A DNA stretch of 64,000 nt, taken from NCBI RefSeq assembly GCF_012524115.1, contig NZ_JAAZWB010000048.1, forward strand, positions 1 to 64,000, given 5' to 3'. Below the pieces are notes generated by a model. That model made no database searches. It worked only from the letters and a program-made list of their open reading frames with translations, and was not told the DNA's origin. A program made the translations under genes and the position numbers. Source of the stretch: Bacillus sp. RO1. Its GTDB lineage: Bacteria > Bacillota > Bacilli > Bacillales > Bacillaceae_I. Shown here piece by piece: positions 25,394 through 34,864 of this stretch. Positions within the stretch are counted from its first letter, which is position 1. Every line of letters starts with the position of its first letter.

Positions 25394-26143
25394 TCACAAC
25401 CCTGCCGAAAGTTGAATCTCCCCTTCAGGTAATTCATTCCCACTTTGAGGTTCCAACGTTATCGCAATGGTATCCCAATCTTCCGTTGTCGTCTCCGCAA
25501 TGTTATGGAACACATAGCCTTTTCCTTGTTCGTCAATAGTGAAGTCGCCAGCCGGTATCGGTGCACCGTTCTTCAATAGCCAGACCTGATACACTTCGTT
25601 TCCTGTTAGATCAGGTAAGTCCTGCGTTTGGATCAAGACAGATAGTGCCTGTTCCTGTTGGAAAAGTGCTGCAAACCCGCTGCCTGTAGCATCTGATGGC
25701 TGCAAGGTAACTACGTTATCTGGTTGTTTCAGTTCTTCAGCAACCGACTCAGCTCCTTTATCGTTTTGCAACATCAAGTAGCCGTTTCCAATTAATGAAA
25801 GCAAAAGTGACGCGGCAAGCAATGTGGTTAGCCAAGGTTTTCCTGAAGCTGTATTTTTACTAACGGGAGTTTCCATTTCTGTTTTAGAAGCTATTGGTGT
25901 AACAGTAGCGTTTTCAGATTTCACATCTTCAGCAAATACATTATCCAAAATTCGCTTCTTCATTTCTGGCGGGGGTGAGGCCTGTTCTGACACAAGGGCA
26001 ACATCTCCTAACAGATCTTGAAGTTCCATTAATTCTTCCTGACATTCGGGACAGGTGGCTAAGTGCTGTTCAAATTCTTCTCTCTCTGTTTGTGTTAGGT
26101 GGCCATTGAAATAGTCCAACACTAACTCACATTTCTGACTCAT
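25394..26143 (-). CDS. Anti-sigma factor, zinc-finger plus RskA-type domain
   Basis: 249 residues. The cytoplasmic N-terminus has the ZAS motif HLATCPECQEEL, which binds the sigma factor. One membrane helix (LTTLLAASLLLSLIGNGYLML) lies near residue 125. The extracytoplasmic RskA-like C-terminus has EVYQVWLLKNGAPIPAGDFT and DTIAITLEPQSGNELPEG. It overlaps the upstream sigma gene by four bases, so the two are translationally coupled. Release probably needs regulated proteolysis, as in RskA systems; the signal is unknown. Confidence 0.9.
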   Translation of the reverse strand: MSQKCELVLDYFNGHLTQTEREEFEQHLATCPECQEELMELQDLLGDVALVSEQASPPPEMKKRILDNVFAEDVKSENATVTPIASKTEMETPVSKNTASGKPWLTTLLAASLLLSLIGNGYLMLQNDKGAESVAEELKQPDNVVTLQPSDATGSGFAALFQQEQALSVLIQTQDLPDLTGNEVYQVWLLKNGAPIPAGDFTIDEQGKGYVFHNIAETTTEDWDTIAITLEPQSGNELPEGEIQLSAGL

Positions 26144-26694
26144 ATACTCCCCCTCCTATCTGCAAGTAACGGTTTCAGTTTCTTTAGCGCCAGCCGTATC
26201 CTTCCTTTTACAGTCCCAAGCGGTATGCCGGTCAACTCGGCTATTTTCTGCTGGGTATAGCCTTTGAAATACATATAATGAACCATCTTCCTTTGGTCAT
26301 CTGATAAAGTGGAGACCGCTTCTCTGATGACTATTTGCTCTTCCTTCCACTCTGTCTCTTTTTCGGTGGAATCGTTAGATTGCAAGAATGGTTCCACATC
26401 TTCTATCGTGGTACTTTGTGTTCGTTTCTGCTTGCGAATTATATCCAAAGCTTTATTACGTGCAATGGTGAACAGCCAAGATCGAAACTTGCCTTTTGAC
26501 TCGTCGTAAATCCCTGTTCCCTGCCAAATCTTGATAAAGACATCCTGCATTGCTTCTTCAGCTATGTCATGGTCATTCGTTATTTTCAATAAAAAAGAAT
26601 ACAAGATCTTTTCGTACCTGTCGTACAGTTCTTCCAGAGCGGTTTTATCTTTTTTCCTTATCCGCTCATACAGAAGAGAGTCCTTATTCTGCAT
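26140..26694 (-). CDS. ECF RNA polymerase sigma factor
   Basis: 184 residues. Region 2 includes ALEELYDRYEKILYSFLL, DIAEEAMQDVFIKIWQG and SWLFTIARNKALDIIR; region 4 includes TLSDDQRKMVHYMYFKGYTQQKIAELTGIPLGTVKGRIRLALKKL. It directs transcription of an unknown regulon, probably including its own operon, and is held by the adjacent anti-sigma factor. AAGGAGA precedes the ATG. Confidence 0.92.
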   Translation of the reverse strand: MQNKDSLLYERIRKKDKTALEELYDRYEKILYSFLLKITNDHDIAEEAMQDVFIKIWQGTGIYDESKGKFRSWLFTIARNKALDIIRKQKRTQSTTIEDVEPFLQSNDSTEKETEWKEEQIVIREAVSTLSDDQRKMVHYMYFKGYTQQKIAELTGIPLGTVKGRIRLALKKLKPLLADRRGSI

Positions 26695-26771
26695 AGGTTT
26701 TCTCCTTTTTTATGTGATTATCTTTATTATATCTTTATTTGTCTGATTAAAAGAAGAAATAAGGCTTTCCT

Positions 26772-26792
26772 ATTTTCCTAACGTTGGAAAAT
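26772..26792. promoter_or_regulatory. 21-bp inverted repeat between the sigma gene and glcT
   Basis: ATTTTCC and GGAAAAT flank a seven-base centre TAACGTT, giving a 21-bp palindrome in the 220-bp divergent control region of the ECF sigma gene and glcT. It could be an operator for either gene; the protein is unknown. Confidence 0.4.
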
Positions 26793-26914
26793 GGAGTTTG
26801 GATCAGTGATATTCAGGAAGGAACCATTTGGAAAATTTGCTTGCTTGACTCTACCTCCCACGTATCGTACTTTAGTATATATTGCAGTTTTAGATACACC
26901 GGAGGAATGGCCAA

Positions 26915-27745
26915 ATGCGTGTGAAGAAAGTCCTGAATAACAATGTGTTGATTGCTGCCCACCCCGAGTACAATGAAGTGATCCTTACTGGGAAGGGAAT
27001 CGGTTTTGGGAAACGTACTGGAGAAGATATTACTGTCGAGAGTGCGGAGAAGTTCTTTGTGCTTCGCGACCAGGAAGAGCAGCAACAATACAAGCAACTA
27101 CTTAGTTATGTTGACGAGTCGTTCATCGGTTTGATGAATGAATGTATAGAGCGAATTGAAAAACGTTTTGAGGTTCGGTTGAATGAACATATCCATGTCG
27201 GATTAACGGACCATCTTTATTTTGCGGTGAAAAGAATTCAACAAGGTCTTGATATAAAAAATCCATTTCTGACGGAGACAGAGCTTGCTTATCCAAAAGA
27301 ATATACGGTGGCACTTGAAATTGTGGAGTGGTTAAATGGAAAGCTTGGTATCTCCGTTCCAGTGGGAGAAGTAGGTTTCATTACATTACACATCCATAGT
27401 GCCTTGACCAACCGAGAACTGTCCGAGGTCAACAAACATACCCAGTTGATCAGCAGAATGGTGGATGTCATTGAGGAATCCTTGAAGATCTCCGTTGACC
27501 GTACCGATGTGAACTATTTGAGGCTCATTCGTCATTTTCATGCTTCGATTGAAAGGGTGCAAAAAGACGAGAACCGCCCAGAAAATCAGGAAGCGCTCGC
27601 AAAAGTGTTGCAAGCTGAATATCCAGTATGCTACAATCTAGCATGGAAATTGATTAAAATTATGCAGCAGAACTTACACAAGCCAGTCCCAGATGCAGAG
27701 GCAGTATACCTGACCCTACATTTGCAAAGGCTTGCAAAACAATAA
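26915..27745 (+). CDS. glcT: Transcription antiterminator GlcT
   Basis: 276 residues. The N-terminal RNA-binding CAT domain (MRVKKVLNNNVLIAAHPEYNE, GKGIGFGKRTGED) spans about 1-55, followed by two PRDs with conserved His (EVGFITLHIHSAL and AVYLTLHLQRL). In B. subtilis GlcT binds a hairpin in the ptsG leader and prevents termination when glucose is present; phosphorylation of PRD histidines by EII-Glc switches it off. ptsG lies directly downstream with a matching leader. GGAGG precedes the ATG. Confidence 0.95.
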   Translation: MRVKKVLNNNVLIAAHPEYNEVILTGKGIGFGKRTGEDITVESAEKFFVLRDQEEQQQYKQLLSYVDESFIGLMNECIERIEKRFEVRLNEHIHVGLTDHLYFAVKRIQQGLDIKNPFLTETELAYPKEYTVALEIVEWLNGKLGISVPVGEVGFITLHIHSALTNRELSEVNKHTQLISRMVDVIEESLKISVDRTDVNYLRLIRHFHASIERVQKDENRPENQEALAKVLQAEYPVCYNLAWKLIKIMQQNLHKPVPDAEAVYLTLHLQRLAKQ

Positions 27746-27765
27746 ATAATCTAGAACACTTTTTT

Positions 27766-27877
27766 CACGTGTTACTGGTCATGCAGGCATGAGCGGAAGA
27801 AAGCGTAAACGAAGAAACATGGTAGAAGTCTATCTACCTTTCCTTCGTATACCTTTTCTTTTCACTCATGCTTTTTT
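27766..27877 (+). promoter_or_regulatory. RAT antiterminator target and terminator of the ptsG leader
   Basis: ACGTGTTACTGG-N-GCAGGCATGAG (27768-27792) strongly resembles the B. subtilis ptsG RAT sequence bound by GlcT. GCATGAGCGGAAGAAAG from 27787 pairs over a long, interrupted stem with CTTTTCTTTTCACTCATGC, ending in TTTTTTG at 27871-27877. The RAT overlaps the left arm of the terminator, as required for mutually exclusive folds. Confidence 0.9.
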
Positions 27878-27907
27878 GTTGTTTTTGTATAAATATCTAC
27901 CAGTTTA

Positions 27908-28034
27908 GTTGATTGCAGTGGAAGGCGCGCAGACTCCCGCGGGAGGAAGGGACAGGGAAGACCCCGCAGGGCGCAGCCCGAGGAGGCTTCCGGACCGCCC
28001 GCAGGAAAGCGAAGCGCCTGGAACGGAAATCAAC
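27908..28034 (+). repeat. GC-rich dispersed element, copy 1, in the ptsG 5' leader
   Basis: About 127 bp starting GTTGATTGC and ending GGAAATCAAC (imperfect terminal inverted repeats), much more GC-rich than its surroundings. It contains AGACTCCCGCGGGAGGAAGG, GACCCCGCAGGGCGCAG and GGAAAGCGAAGCGCCTGG-type blocks. The same layout recurs at 53973, 56014 (reverse) and 56228. It lies between the GlcT-controlled terminator and the ptsG start. Confidence 0.9.
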
Positions 28035-28089
28035 GGCAAACTAAAAAGGAGTTCTGCCAAGCATATAAAAATACCAAGGAGGAACACAT

Positions 28090-30126
28090 ATGTTCAAGAA
28101 ATCATTCGGTTTACTGCAACGTATCGGGAAAGCCCTCATGCTTCCTGTCGCATTGCTTCCAGCAGCAGGAATCCTGCTTGCATTCGGTAATGCCATGCAA
28201 AACCCAAACTTAACAAGTCGTCTTGGCTTTCTAGAAGCAGACTCACTCGTGCTACTGGCACAAATCATGGAACAGGCGGGAAGCATCGTATTCTCTAACC
28301 TGCCACTACTCTTTGCAATCGGGGTAGCTATTGGACTTGCTGGAGGAGACGGTGTAGCCGGTCTTGCAGCAATGATCGGTTACTTAATTATGAACGTTAC
28401 GATGAGTGTTATCAGTGGAGTTACCGCTGACCAGGTCGGATCTGACCCTGCACTTGCGAATGTTTTAGGAATTCCAACCCTTCAAACCGGGGTATTCGGC
28501 GGTATCATAGCCGGTGTGCTCGGTGCCTATATGTACAATAAATTTTACAATATTGAATTGCCATCATACTTAGGATTCTTTGCTGGTAAGCGATTTGTTC
28601 CAATTGTTACGGCAGCATCCGCACTACTGCTTGGGGTGGTCATGAATTTTGTATGGCCTTACGCGCAAGAAGGACTTAATACATTCTCTTATTTCATGAC
28701 AGAGTCAAACCGTACGTTGGCAGCATTTATTTTCGGTGTCATTGAACGTGGATTGATTCCATTTGGCTTGCATCATATTTTCTATTCTCCATTCTGGTTT
28801 GAATTCGGTTCTTACACGAACGCTGCAGGAGAATTGGTTCGTGGAGACCAACGCATTTTCATGGAGCAGGTGAAAGACGGTGCCGAGCTTACGGCAGGAA
28901 CGTTCATGACAGGTAAATTCCCATTCATGATGTTTGGTCTACCAGCAGCAGCTCTAGCAATCTATCACTGCGCACGTCCTGAAAACAAGAAATATGTTGC
29001 CGGTATCATGGGTTCAGCGGCATTAACATCTTTCTTGACAGGTATCACAGAGCCACTTGAGTTCAGTTTCTTGTTCGTAGCACCTGTATTATTCGCAATC
29101 CATGCGGTGTTTGCAGGACTATCCTTTATGGTCATGCATATTTTAGATGTAAAAATCGGAATGACGTTCTCTGGTGGAGTAATTGACTATATTCTATTTG
29201 GTATCCTTCCAAATGCGACCGCATGGTGGTTGGTGATCCCTGTTGGTCTAGTATTCTCGGTTATCTATTACTTTGGATTCCGTTTTGCGATCAAGAAGTT
29301 TAACCTTATGACACCAGGTCGTGAGGAAAAAACAGAGGAAGCGGAAGCGGGTTCAGGGTCCGTTGATGAACTGCCATTCGGTGTACTAGAAGCACTAGGA
29401 GGAAGAGAAAACCTTACAAACCTTGACGCGTGTATCACTCGACTTCGAGTAAGTGTAAAAGATGTAGATCAAGTTGATAAAGAGCGCTTGAAAAAATTAG
29501 GTGCAGCAGGGGTAATGCAAGTTGACCGCAATATCCAAGCAATTTTTGGACCTCGCTCTGAAACAATCAAAGGGCAGATTCAAGATATCTTGAGTGGGAA
29601 AACGCCTGTGAAGCAAGAAGTGGCGGCAACATCTGAAAATGAATCTGTAGATGCTGTTGCTGTTGCTACTTCAGCAGAGTTTGATGTAGTTATGCCGATG
29701 ACTGGTAAACTACTACCTATTTCTGAAGTTCCTGATAAAATTTTCTCGCAAAAAATGATGGGTGACGGTTTTGCCATCGAGCCAACTGAGGGCAATGTGG
29801 TTTCACCTGTTGCAGGGAAGGTTGTGAACTTGTTCCCTACGAAACACGCAATCGGCATTGAAACAGCTGACGGCCGCGAAGTCCTTGTGCATGTTGGTAT
29901 CGACACAGTCAACCTAAAAGGTAAAGGCTTTGAAAGTTTAGTAGAACAAGGCGACACAGTCGAGCAAGGACAAGCGTTACTGAACGTAGACCTTCGCATT
30001 GTGTCAGAAGAAGCGACATCCATTATTACACCGATCATCTTTACAAATCTGGCTGCTGGAGAAGCAGTTGAGATTAAGGATGGTAGTGTAAGAGTGGGGG
30101 AAAAGGGTCGCGTAGAGATTCGATAG
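28090..30126 (+). CDS. ptsG: PTS glucose-specific EIICBA
   Basis: 678 residues. EIIC (about 1-400) with many membrane segments, starting [24 protein letters not shown] has the phosphocysteine Cys448 ([13 protein letters not shown]). EIIA has the active His601 ([17 protein letters not shown]). Together these carry out uptake and phosphorylation of glucose, with phosphate passed from HPr to EIIA to EIIB. AAGGAGGAA lies before the ATG. The leader RAT/terminator and adjacent glcT indicate glucose-dependent antitermination. Confidence 0.96.
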   Translation: MFKKSFGLLQRIGKALMLPVALLPAAGILLAFGNAMQNPNLTSRLGFLEADSLVLLAQIMEQAGSIVFSNLPLLFAIGVAIGLAGGDGVAGLAAMIGYLIMNVTMSVISGVTADQVGSDPALANVLGIPTLQTGVFGGIIAGVLGAYMYNKFYNIELPSYLGFFAGKRFVPIVTAASALLLGVVMNFVWPYAQEGLNTFSYFMTESNRTLAAFIFGVIERGLIPFGLHHIFYSPFWFEFGSYTNAAGELVRGDQRIFMEQVKDGAELTAGTFMTGKFPFMMFGLPAAALAIYHCARPENKKYVAGIMGSAALTSFLTGITEPLEFSFLFVAPVLFAIHAVFAGLSFMVMHILDVKIGMTFSGGVIDYILFGILPNATAWWLVIPVGLVFSVIYYFGFRFAIKKFNLMTPGREEKTEEAEAGSGSVDELPFGVLEALGGRENLTNLDACITRLRVSVKDVDQVDKERLKKLGAAGVMQVDRNIQAIFGPRSETIKGQIQDILSGKTPVKQEVAATSENESVDAVAVATSAEFDVVMPMTGKLLPISEVPDKIFSQKMMGDGFAIEPTEGNVVSPVAGKVVNLFPTKHAIGIETADGREVLVHVGIDTVNLKGKGFESLVEQGDTVEQGQALLNVDLRIVSEEATSIITPIIFTNLAAGEAVEIKDGSVRVGEKGRVEIR

Positions 30127-30138
30127 AAGTTTGATGAG

Positions 30139-30176
30139 GACCGCTTAGCGTGTGAGTGCGCTGAGCGGTTTCTTAT
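30139..30176 (+). terminator. ptsG terminator
   Basis: ACCGCTTAGCG pairs with CGCTGAGCGGT around an eight-base loop, followed by TTCTTATGTTTT. Confidence 0.85.
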
Positions 30177-30200
30177 GTTTTGAAATGGACTCGGAAGCGA

Positions 30201-30295
30201 AAAGTCACAATAACTGCTGAAAAAGTCACAATCATCAATGAAAAACTCATAATAACCTCTGAAAAAGTCACAATAACCTTTAGAATAGTTACAAT
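30201..30295. repeat. Keyword array, 21-bp pitch (AAGTCACAA)
   Basis: AAGTCACAA or close variants begin at 30202, 30223, 30244 (AACTCATAA), 30265 and 30286 (TAGTTACAA), exactly 21 bp apart. The 12-base spacers differ. It starts 25 bp after the ptsG terminator. The rest of the gap up to 30518 is AT-rich leader DNA of the nucleotidase gene. Confidence 0.93.
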
Positions 30296-30518
30296 TCCCT
30301 AATATGAGTATCTTTCTACTTACTATATACCTATAGAAATTCGCGTAAGCCTCCTGTTTTTACTAGGTTGTTTTAAAAACAAGTATAAATACCCAATTAC
30401 TTGAAATGTTTTTGTTGTAAATTCTCAAATTCAGTCCTTTCAGATTATTTTTAAACTAAAAAGAGTCTCTATAATTAGAAGAGTATGACTACTAAACTTC
30501 AAAAAGGAGCTGTTTGGC

Positions 30519-32483
30519 TTGAAACAAGCTTTACAACGACTAGGTAAAAAAGTGTTGGCTGCAACAATGGCGGTATCATTGCTTGCTACACCATCCATGT
30601 TCAACTCGGTAGAGGCTGCACCAAAGGACCCGAAAGCAGGACAACATGATGTGGAACTAAGAGTGATGGGAACGACAGATATCCATACACACCTATATAA
30701 CTATGATTATTATAAGGATACTGAAGTACAAGACTTTGGACTTGCGAAAACAGCTACATTAATTAAACAAGCCCGAGCGGAAGCGGCGAACACCATGCTT
30801 TTTGATAACGGTGATTTAATTCAAGGGAACCCTTTAGGGGACTACAAAGCTAAAGTGGAAGTGTTGCAACAAGGTGAGGTGCATCCAGTGTTCCAAGCTA
30901 TGGGATTACTAGATTATGATGCAGCTACTCTTGGAAATCATGAATTCAATTATGGGATGGATTTTCTTGATACCGTATTGGAAGGAGCTCCATTTCCTTA
31001 TGTGAGCGCGAATGTATTTTATGATGATGGAGCAGATAACAGCGAGTATTATGTAAAGCCATATGAAATCATCAAGAAAAAATTCACAGATAATAAAGGA
31101 AGAAATAAAGTTCTACGTGTTGGTGTGACGGGTGTGGTGACTCCACAAATCACGCAATGGGACAAAGCACATCTTGATGGTAAGATTGTAACAAAAGACA
31201 TCGTCCAGTCAGTAGAAGCAGTCATTCCTAAAATGGAAAAAGCCGGGGCTGACATCATTATCGTGTTGGCACACTCTGGTATTGGTGATGTTGAGTACGC
31301 AGAAATGGAAGAGAACGCCACCTATGATTTGACGAAGGTAGATGGTATTGATGCTATTATCACAGGTCACAACCATCTTAAATTTCCTGGAGACTTCAAG
31401 GACCTTCCTGGTGTGGACACGGAAAAAGGAACTATTAATGGTGTGCCTGTCGTGATGCCTGGCAACTGGGGGAACAATTTAGGCATCATGGACTTGACAC
31501 TTTCTAAAGTAAAAGGTGATTGGAAAGTGACACATTCTGCTACAACATTAAGGCATGTAAAAGGTGTAGAAGCAGATCCAGCCATATTGGATGCAGTAAA
31601 AGAAGCGCATGAAGGAACAGTTAATTATGTTCGAACAGCAGTTGGTAGCACAACAGCCGACATTCACAGTTACTTTGCACTAGTACAAGATGACCCATCC
31701 ATTCAAATTGTGACAAATGCACAGAAATGGTATATTGAAAAACAATTGCAAGGTACGGTAGAAGAGAATACCCCCATCCTTTCAGCAGGAGCACCATTCA
31801 AAGCCGGTGGAAGAAACGGGGCAGGATACTACACTTATATTCCACAAGGGGAAATAGCAATCAAGAATGTAGCTGACCTGTATCTATATCCAAATACAGT
31901 AGCAACCGTTAAAGTGACGGGGGCGGATGTTAAAGAATGGCTTGAAATGTCTGCAGGACAATTCAATCAGATTGATGCATATAACAGCAGCGAGCAAACG
32001 TTAATCAATACAGATTTTCCGACTTATAATTATGACGTTATCGATGGTGTTACGTATGAAATTGATGTAAGAGAACCTGCGAAATATAACAAGGACGGGG
32101 TTGTCGTTAATGAAGGGGCAAACCGAATCAAGAACCTTGAGTATAAAGGGGAAGCAATTGATTTAAATCAGGAATTCATCGTTGTAACGAATAACTATCG
32201 TGCAAGCGGCAATTTCCCTGGAGTACGCAACAACACTGGGGTGGAATTATATCCAGATGAGAACCGCCAAGCAATTATCGACTACATCCTCCAGCAAGGT
32301 GAAATTGATCCTTCAGCAGACGGGAACTGGACATTTGCACCTATTAAAAATTCCGTCAACGTAACATTCGACTCCTCACCTGACGCAGTAGATGCACTAC
32401 CGGAAAACGGCACCATCCAATACGATGGAGCCTCCCAAAACGGCTTCGCCAAATATAAGCTAACACTACCGACAGCTGAATAA
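30519..32483 (+). CDS. Secreted 2',3'-cyclic-nucleotide phosphodiesterase/3'-nucleotidase
   Basis: 654 residues. A signal peptide (KQALQRLGKKVLAATMAVSLLA... VEA) is followed by a calcineurin-like metallophosphatase domain with TDIHTHLYNYDYY, DNGDLIQGNPL, TLGNHEFNYG, LAHSGIGD and ITGHNHLKFPG. A 5'-nucleotidase C-terminal domain follows (LSAGAPFKAGGRNGAGYYT, VTNNYRASGNFPG). It corresponds to the CpdB-like part of B. subtilis YfkN. There is no LPXTG anchor. It scavenges phosphate and nucleosides outside the cell. TTG start with AAGGAG upstream. Confidence 0.92.
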   Translation: MKQALQRLGKKVLAATMAVSLLATPSMFNSVEAAPKDPKAGQHDVELRVMGTTDIHTHLYNYDYYKDTEVQDFGLAKTATLIKQARAEAANTMLFDNGDLIQGNPLGDYKAKVEVLQQGEVHPVFQAMGLLDYDAATLGNHEFNYGMDFLDTVLEGAPFPYVSANVFYDDGADNSEYYVKPYEIIKKKFTDNKGRNKVLRVGVTGVVTPQITQWDKAHLDGKIVTKDIVQSVEAVIPKMEKAGADIIIVLAHSGIGDVEYAEMEENATYDLTKVDGIDAIITGHNHLKFPGDFKDLPGVDTEKGTINGVPVVMPGNWGNNLGIMDLTLSKVKGDWKVTHSATTLRHVKGVEADPAILDAVKEAHEGTVNYVRTAVGSTTADIHSYFALVQDDPSIQIVTNAQKWYIEKQLQGTVEENTPILSAGAPFKAGGRNGAGYYTYIPQGEIAIKNVADLYLYPNTVATVKVTGADVKEWLEMSAGQFNQIDAYNSSEQTLINTDFPTYNYDVIDGVTYEIDVREPAKYNKDGVVVNEGANRIKNLEYKGEAIDLNQEFIVVTNNYRASGNFPGVRNNTGVELYPDENRQAIIDYILQQGEIDPSADGNWTFAPIKNSVNVTFDSSPDAVDALPENGTIQYDGASQNGFAKYKLTLPTAE

Positions 32484-32488
32484 TAGTG

Positions 32489-32541
32489 GAAAAGGGGGTG
32501 ACTTTATCGCTTTAGAGCGGTGAGGGTCAGACCCCTTTTTT
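32489..32541. terminator. Terminator overlapping the end of gerKB
   Basis: AAAAGGGGG at 32490-32498 pairs with ACCCCTTTTTT at 32531-32541, with an inner CGCT/AGCG stem. The right arm contains the last codons (VKKGV, stop) of the minus-strand germination permease gene. It mainly serves the plus-strand nucleotidase transcript. Confidence 0.8.
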
Positions 32542-33651
32542 GACTCCTTTTCTTTGCTTTTTCATCCCTTTCATCCAAGTCAATAGTAGGATAAGCAGAG
32601 GGAGGATAAATTGAAATGGAACATGAAGATAGGTTGGGACTAGTTCCAATCCAATATAGATGTGTTGAGGAAGGTCTTTTGCTATGATAAAAGAGCTAAC
32701 TAGAGCAATACCGCCAAGTAGGAATATTATAAACTTATCTTGGAAGATAGGTAACATGTAAGATATTCCCTTTGCTGCGGAAATAAAGAATATAGACACT
32801 TTTACAAATCCCACAATGATAAAGGCAAACGCAGTAAGCAACTCCAAATGTTGGATAATACCCAAAACCTCAATCATTTCTAGTGACTTTACTAATGGAT
32901 AGGTATAGAGGGAGGCAACCTTTGCCCCAAGGATGGCAATTATCAATTGGGTGATGGAAATCAGAAGGGCCCCGCTGAACACAATAGAGATCCATCCGTA
33001 TTTAATTAGTTTCTGATGGTCATTCAGAAACGGGAATAAGACCAGAAATACCACCATTTCGCCGTAAGGGAATGTAATATATTGAACCCAGTTGCTTAAA
33101 TCCAAAATCTCCAAGTCAATTAGCGGCCTTACATTCTCCCTCATCGTCACCCCTGACATGAATGAAAAGAAAAAAATCAATGCTATTAGAAGCATGGTAA
33201 AGACAAACAAAATCTCCGATGTCCTGGCCATTGCCTCAAGACCTAGAATTGCCGCATAGCAGATGAGGTAGACAGAGACAAGCACAATAATCCAATGATC
33301 GATATTGTAAAAAAAAGTCTGGGCAATAAAATAGACGAAATCTTTAAGTACCCTTATGGCAATATAAAGAAAATAGAGGCTGTACAATAGTAAGACAATT
33401 TTCCCAATTACTTTTCCAAAAGCCAGTTCCAAAAGTTTATGAAATTCAGGCCACCCATTCCTTTTTAATAAGTAAACATAGAAAAAGAAAAGGAGGACGC
33501 CTGTGCTGGCTGCTCCAGTGTTTATGATCCAGGCATTTTCCTCAGCTTCCAAGTTGAGTCCCAGAACAATGGAAGACCCGAGCAAGAATAAAGTCATCAA
33601 GGTAAAGAACTGATAGATGGATATCTTGGTAACGTTCATAGAAAATTTCAT
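32527..33651 (-). CDS. gerKB: Spore germination permease, GerB/GerKB family
   Basis: 374 residues with about 10 hydrophobic helices, as in amino-acid-permease-like B subunits of germinant receptors. FTLMTLFLLGSSIVLG opens the first helix. In the spore inner membrane, B subunits bind or sense germinants with the A and C subunits. It is the last gene of an A-C-B operon, the gene order of B. subtilis gerK. It starts seven bases after the gerKC stop. Confidence 0.92.
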   Translation of the reverse strand: MKFSMNVTKISIYQFFTLMTLFLLGSSIVLGLNLEAEENAWIINTGAASTGVLLFFFYVYLLKRNGWPEFHKLLELAFGKVIGKIVLLLYSLYFLYIAIRVLKDFVYFIAQTFFYNIDHWIIVLVSVYLICYAAILGLEAMARTSEILFVFTMLLIALIFFFSFMSGVTMRENVRPLIDLEILDLSNWVQYITFPYGEMVVFLVLFPFLNDHQKLIKYGWISIVFSGALLISITQLIIAILGAKVASLYTYPLVKSLEMIEVLGIIQHLELLTAFAFIIVGFVKVSIFFISAAKGISYMLPIFQDKFIIFLLGGIALVSSFIIAKDLPQHIYIGLELVPTYLHVPFQFILPLLILLLTWMKGMKKQRKGVKKGV

Positions 33652-33658
33652 CCTAACT

Positions 33659-34858
33659 TTAATCTAATGATATGGCATCTCCGGACCTCGTTATGGATAC
33701 ATCCACCTTTACTTCAGATAGAGTCTTTGGGAAAATACTTTCCCACTCGCCTTCAATTTTTCTCCATTTGCTCGGGTCGGAAAAGTAGATTTGTTTACCA
33801 AATCCTACATAATCCAGTTTTTCTTCCTGGCTCTTTCGGATGAGTTCCGTTATGGAGGCTTCTAATTGCTTTTTTATTTGGGATCTAAAGAGATCCATGT
33901 TTGGATGCTCGAAATTGGTTTTGCAGGTGGATTCAATAATCCTTCCGTTCGGTTTGATCTTTATGGATATTTTAGGAATATTTCCATTCCAACTTATCTC
34001 ATATTTAGTTTTTGATTTCTTTAAGTGGTAGGAAAAATAACCAGGACCTTCTGGACAATTTGACTCCAACGTACCTTCCCTAACTTTATCCATTATAAAT
34101 AGGAAATGCTGGCTTTCTTCAGTACTTAAGAAATCAATCAGTTTATCTTTCTTGAAATAGGACATCCCATTGATCTCTGTTTTCGTCTTAGGTTGGTAGG
34201 ATGCGATATTATCTTTGGATATTCCTTCCTCCACATCTCCTGCCAGACTGATATAAGGAATGACATTATTCACAACCGGATAATTCAGCAGAAGGTTCTT
34301 AACCCGGTTTGGGTAGACTGGAGTAGCGAAGGACGCGTAATTTTCAATGTTTTCTATTGTATCCACAATACCTCTTGAAGATACTTTTTCAAAGGGTCTA
34401 AACGTAGCAAGGATATCATTGGCACTTACCGCCTTGCTGACAAAAATCAAGATATTAGAAGAAATAGTTTGCTCTAAGAACAGATAATTGATTACATCAT
34501 CAATACCACGTTTCTTAGCGAGCTCCTCGCTTATCAGTATGACTTCTATATCATCCATAAATAAATAGCGTGAAAAGGTTTTGTGGAGTTTTTGCATTGC
34601 TTCTGTAATAGTTCTACCGCTTTCCTGATACAGGATATATCCCAATTTATCCGAAGCACTGTCTTTTACGGCAGGTGCATCAATGGCTTGTACAGTTACG
34701 AGAAACTCCTCATCTTTTATATCTACTCCAATAGCTGAAATAATAATCAGTTCTTTTATAAGGGAGTCTTCCGCATTTTTTCCAATGATTAAACTTGAGC
34801 AAATTAAAAATATAGACGTAATGATTGGTAATAGGTTCTTTTTCCACATAGGGTCCAT
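33659..34858 (-). CDS. gerKC: Ger(x)C-family germination protein lacking a clear lipobox
   Basis: 399 residues. The family pattern is seen in KELIIISAIGVDIKDEEFLVTVQAIDA, YILYQESGRTITEAMQKLH, SRYLFMDDIEVILISEELA and the C-terminal KKQLEASITELIRKSQEEKLDYVGFGKQI. C subunits are normally lipoproteins with LxGC before a Trp-Asp pair. Here the N-terminus reads ITSIFLICSSLIIGKNAED: the only Cys follows Ile, which a lipobox does not normally accept. Membrane attachment may rest on the uncleaved signal. Confidence 0.9.
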   Translation of the reverse strand: MDPMWKKNLLPIITSIFLICSSLIIGKNAEDSLIKELIIISAIGVDIKDEEFLVTVQAIDAPAVKDSASDKLGYILYQESGRTITEAMQKLHKTFSRYLFMDDIEVILISEELAKKRGIDDVINYLFLEQTISSNILIFVSKAVSANDILATFRPFEKVSSRGIVDTIENIENYASFATPVYPNRVKNLLLNYPVVNNVIPYISLAGDVEEGISKDNIASYQPKTKTEINGMSYFKKDKLIDFLSTEESQHFLFIMDKVREGTLESNCPEGPGYFSYHLKKSKTKYEISWNGNIPKISIKIKPNGRIIESTCKTNFEHPNMDLFRSQIKKQLEASITELIRKSQEEKLDYVGFGKQIYFSDPSKWRKIEGEWESIFPKTLSEVKVDVSITRSGDAISLD

Positions 34859-34864
34859 CAGCCT

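Noticed and set aside
27909-28190. 93-codon ORF upstream of ptsG
   Set aside because: It lies in the GC-rich dispersed element and runs out of frame into ptsG; GC-rich repeats give long chance frames.
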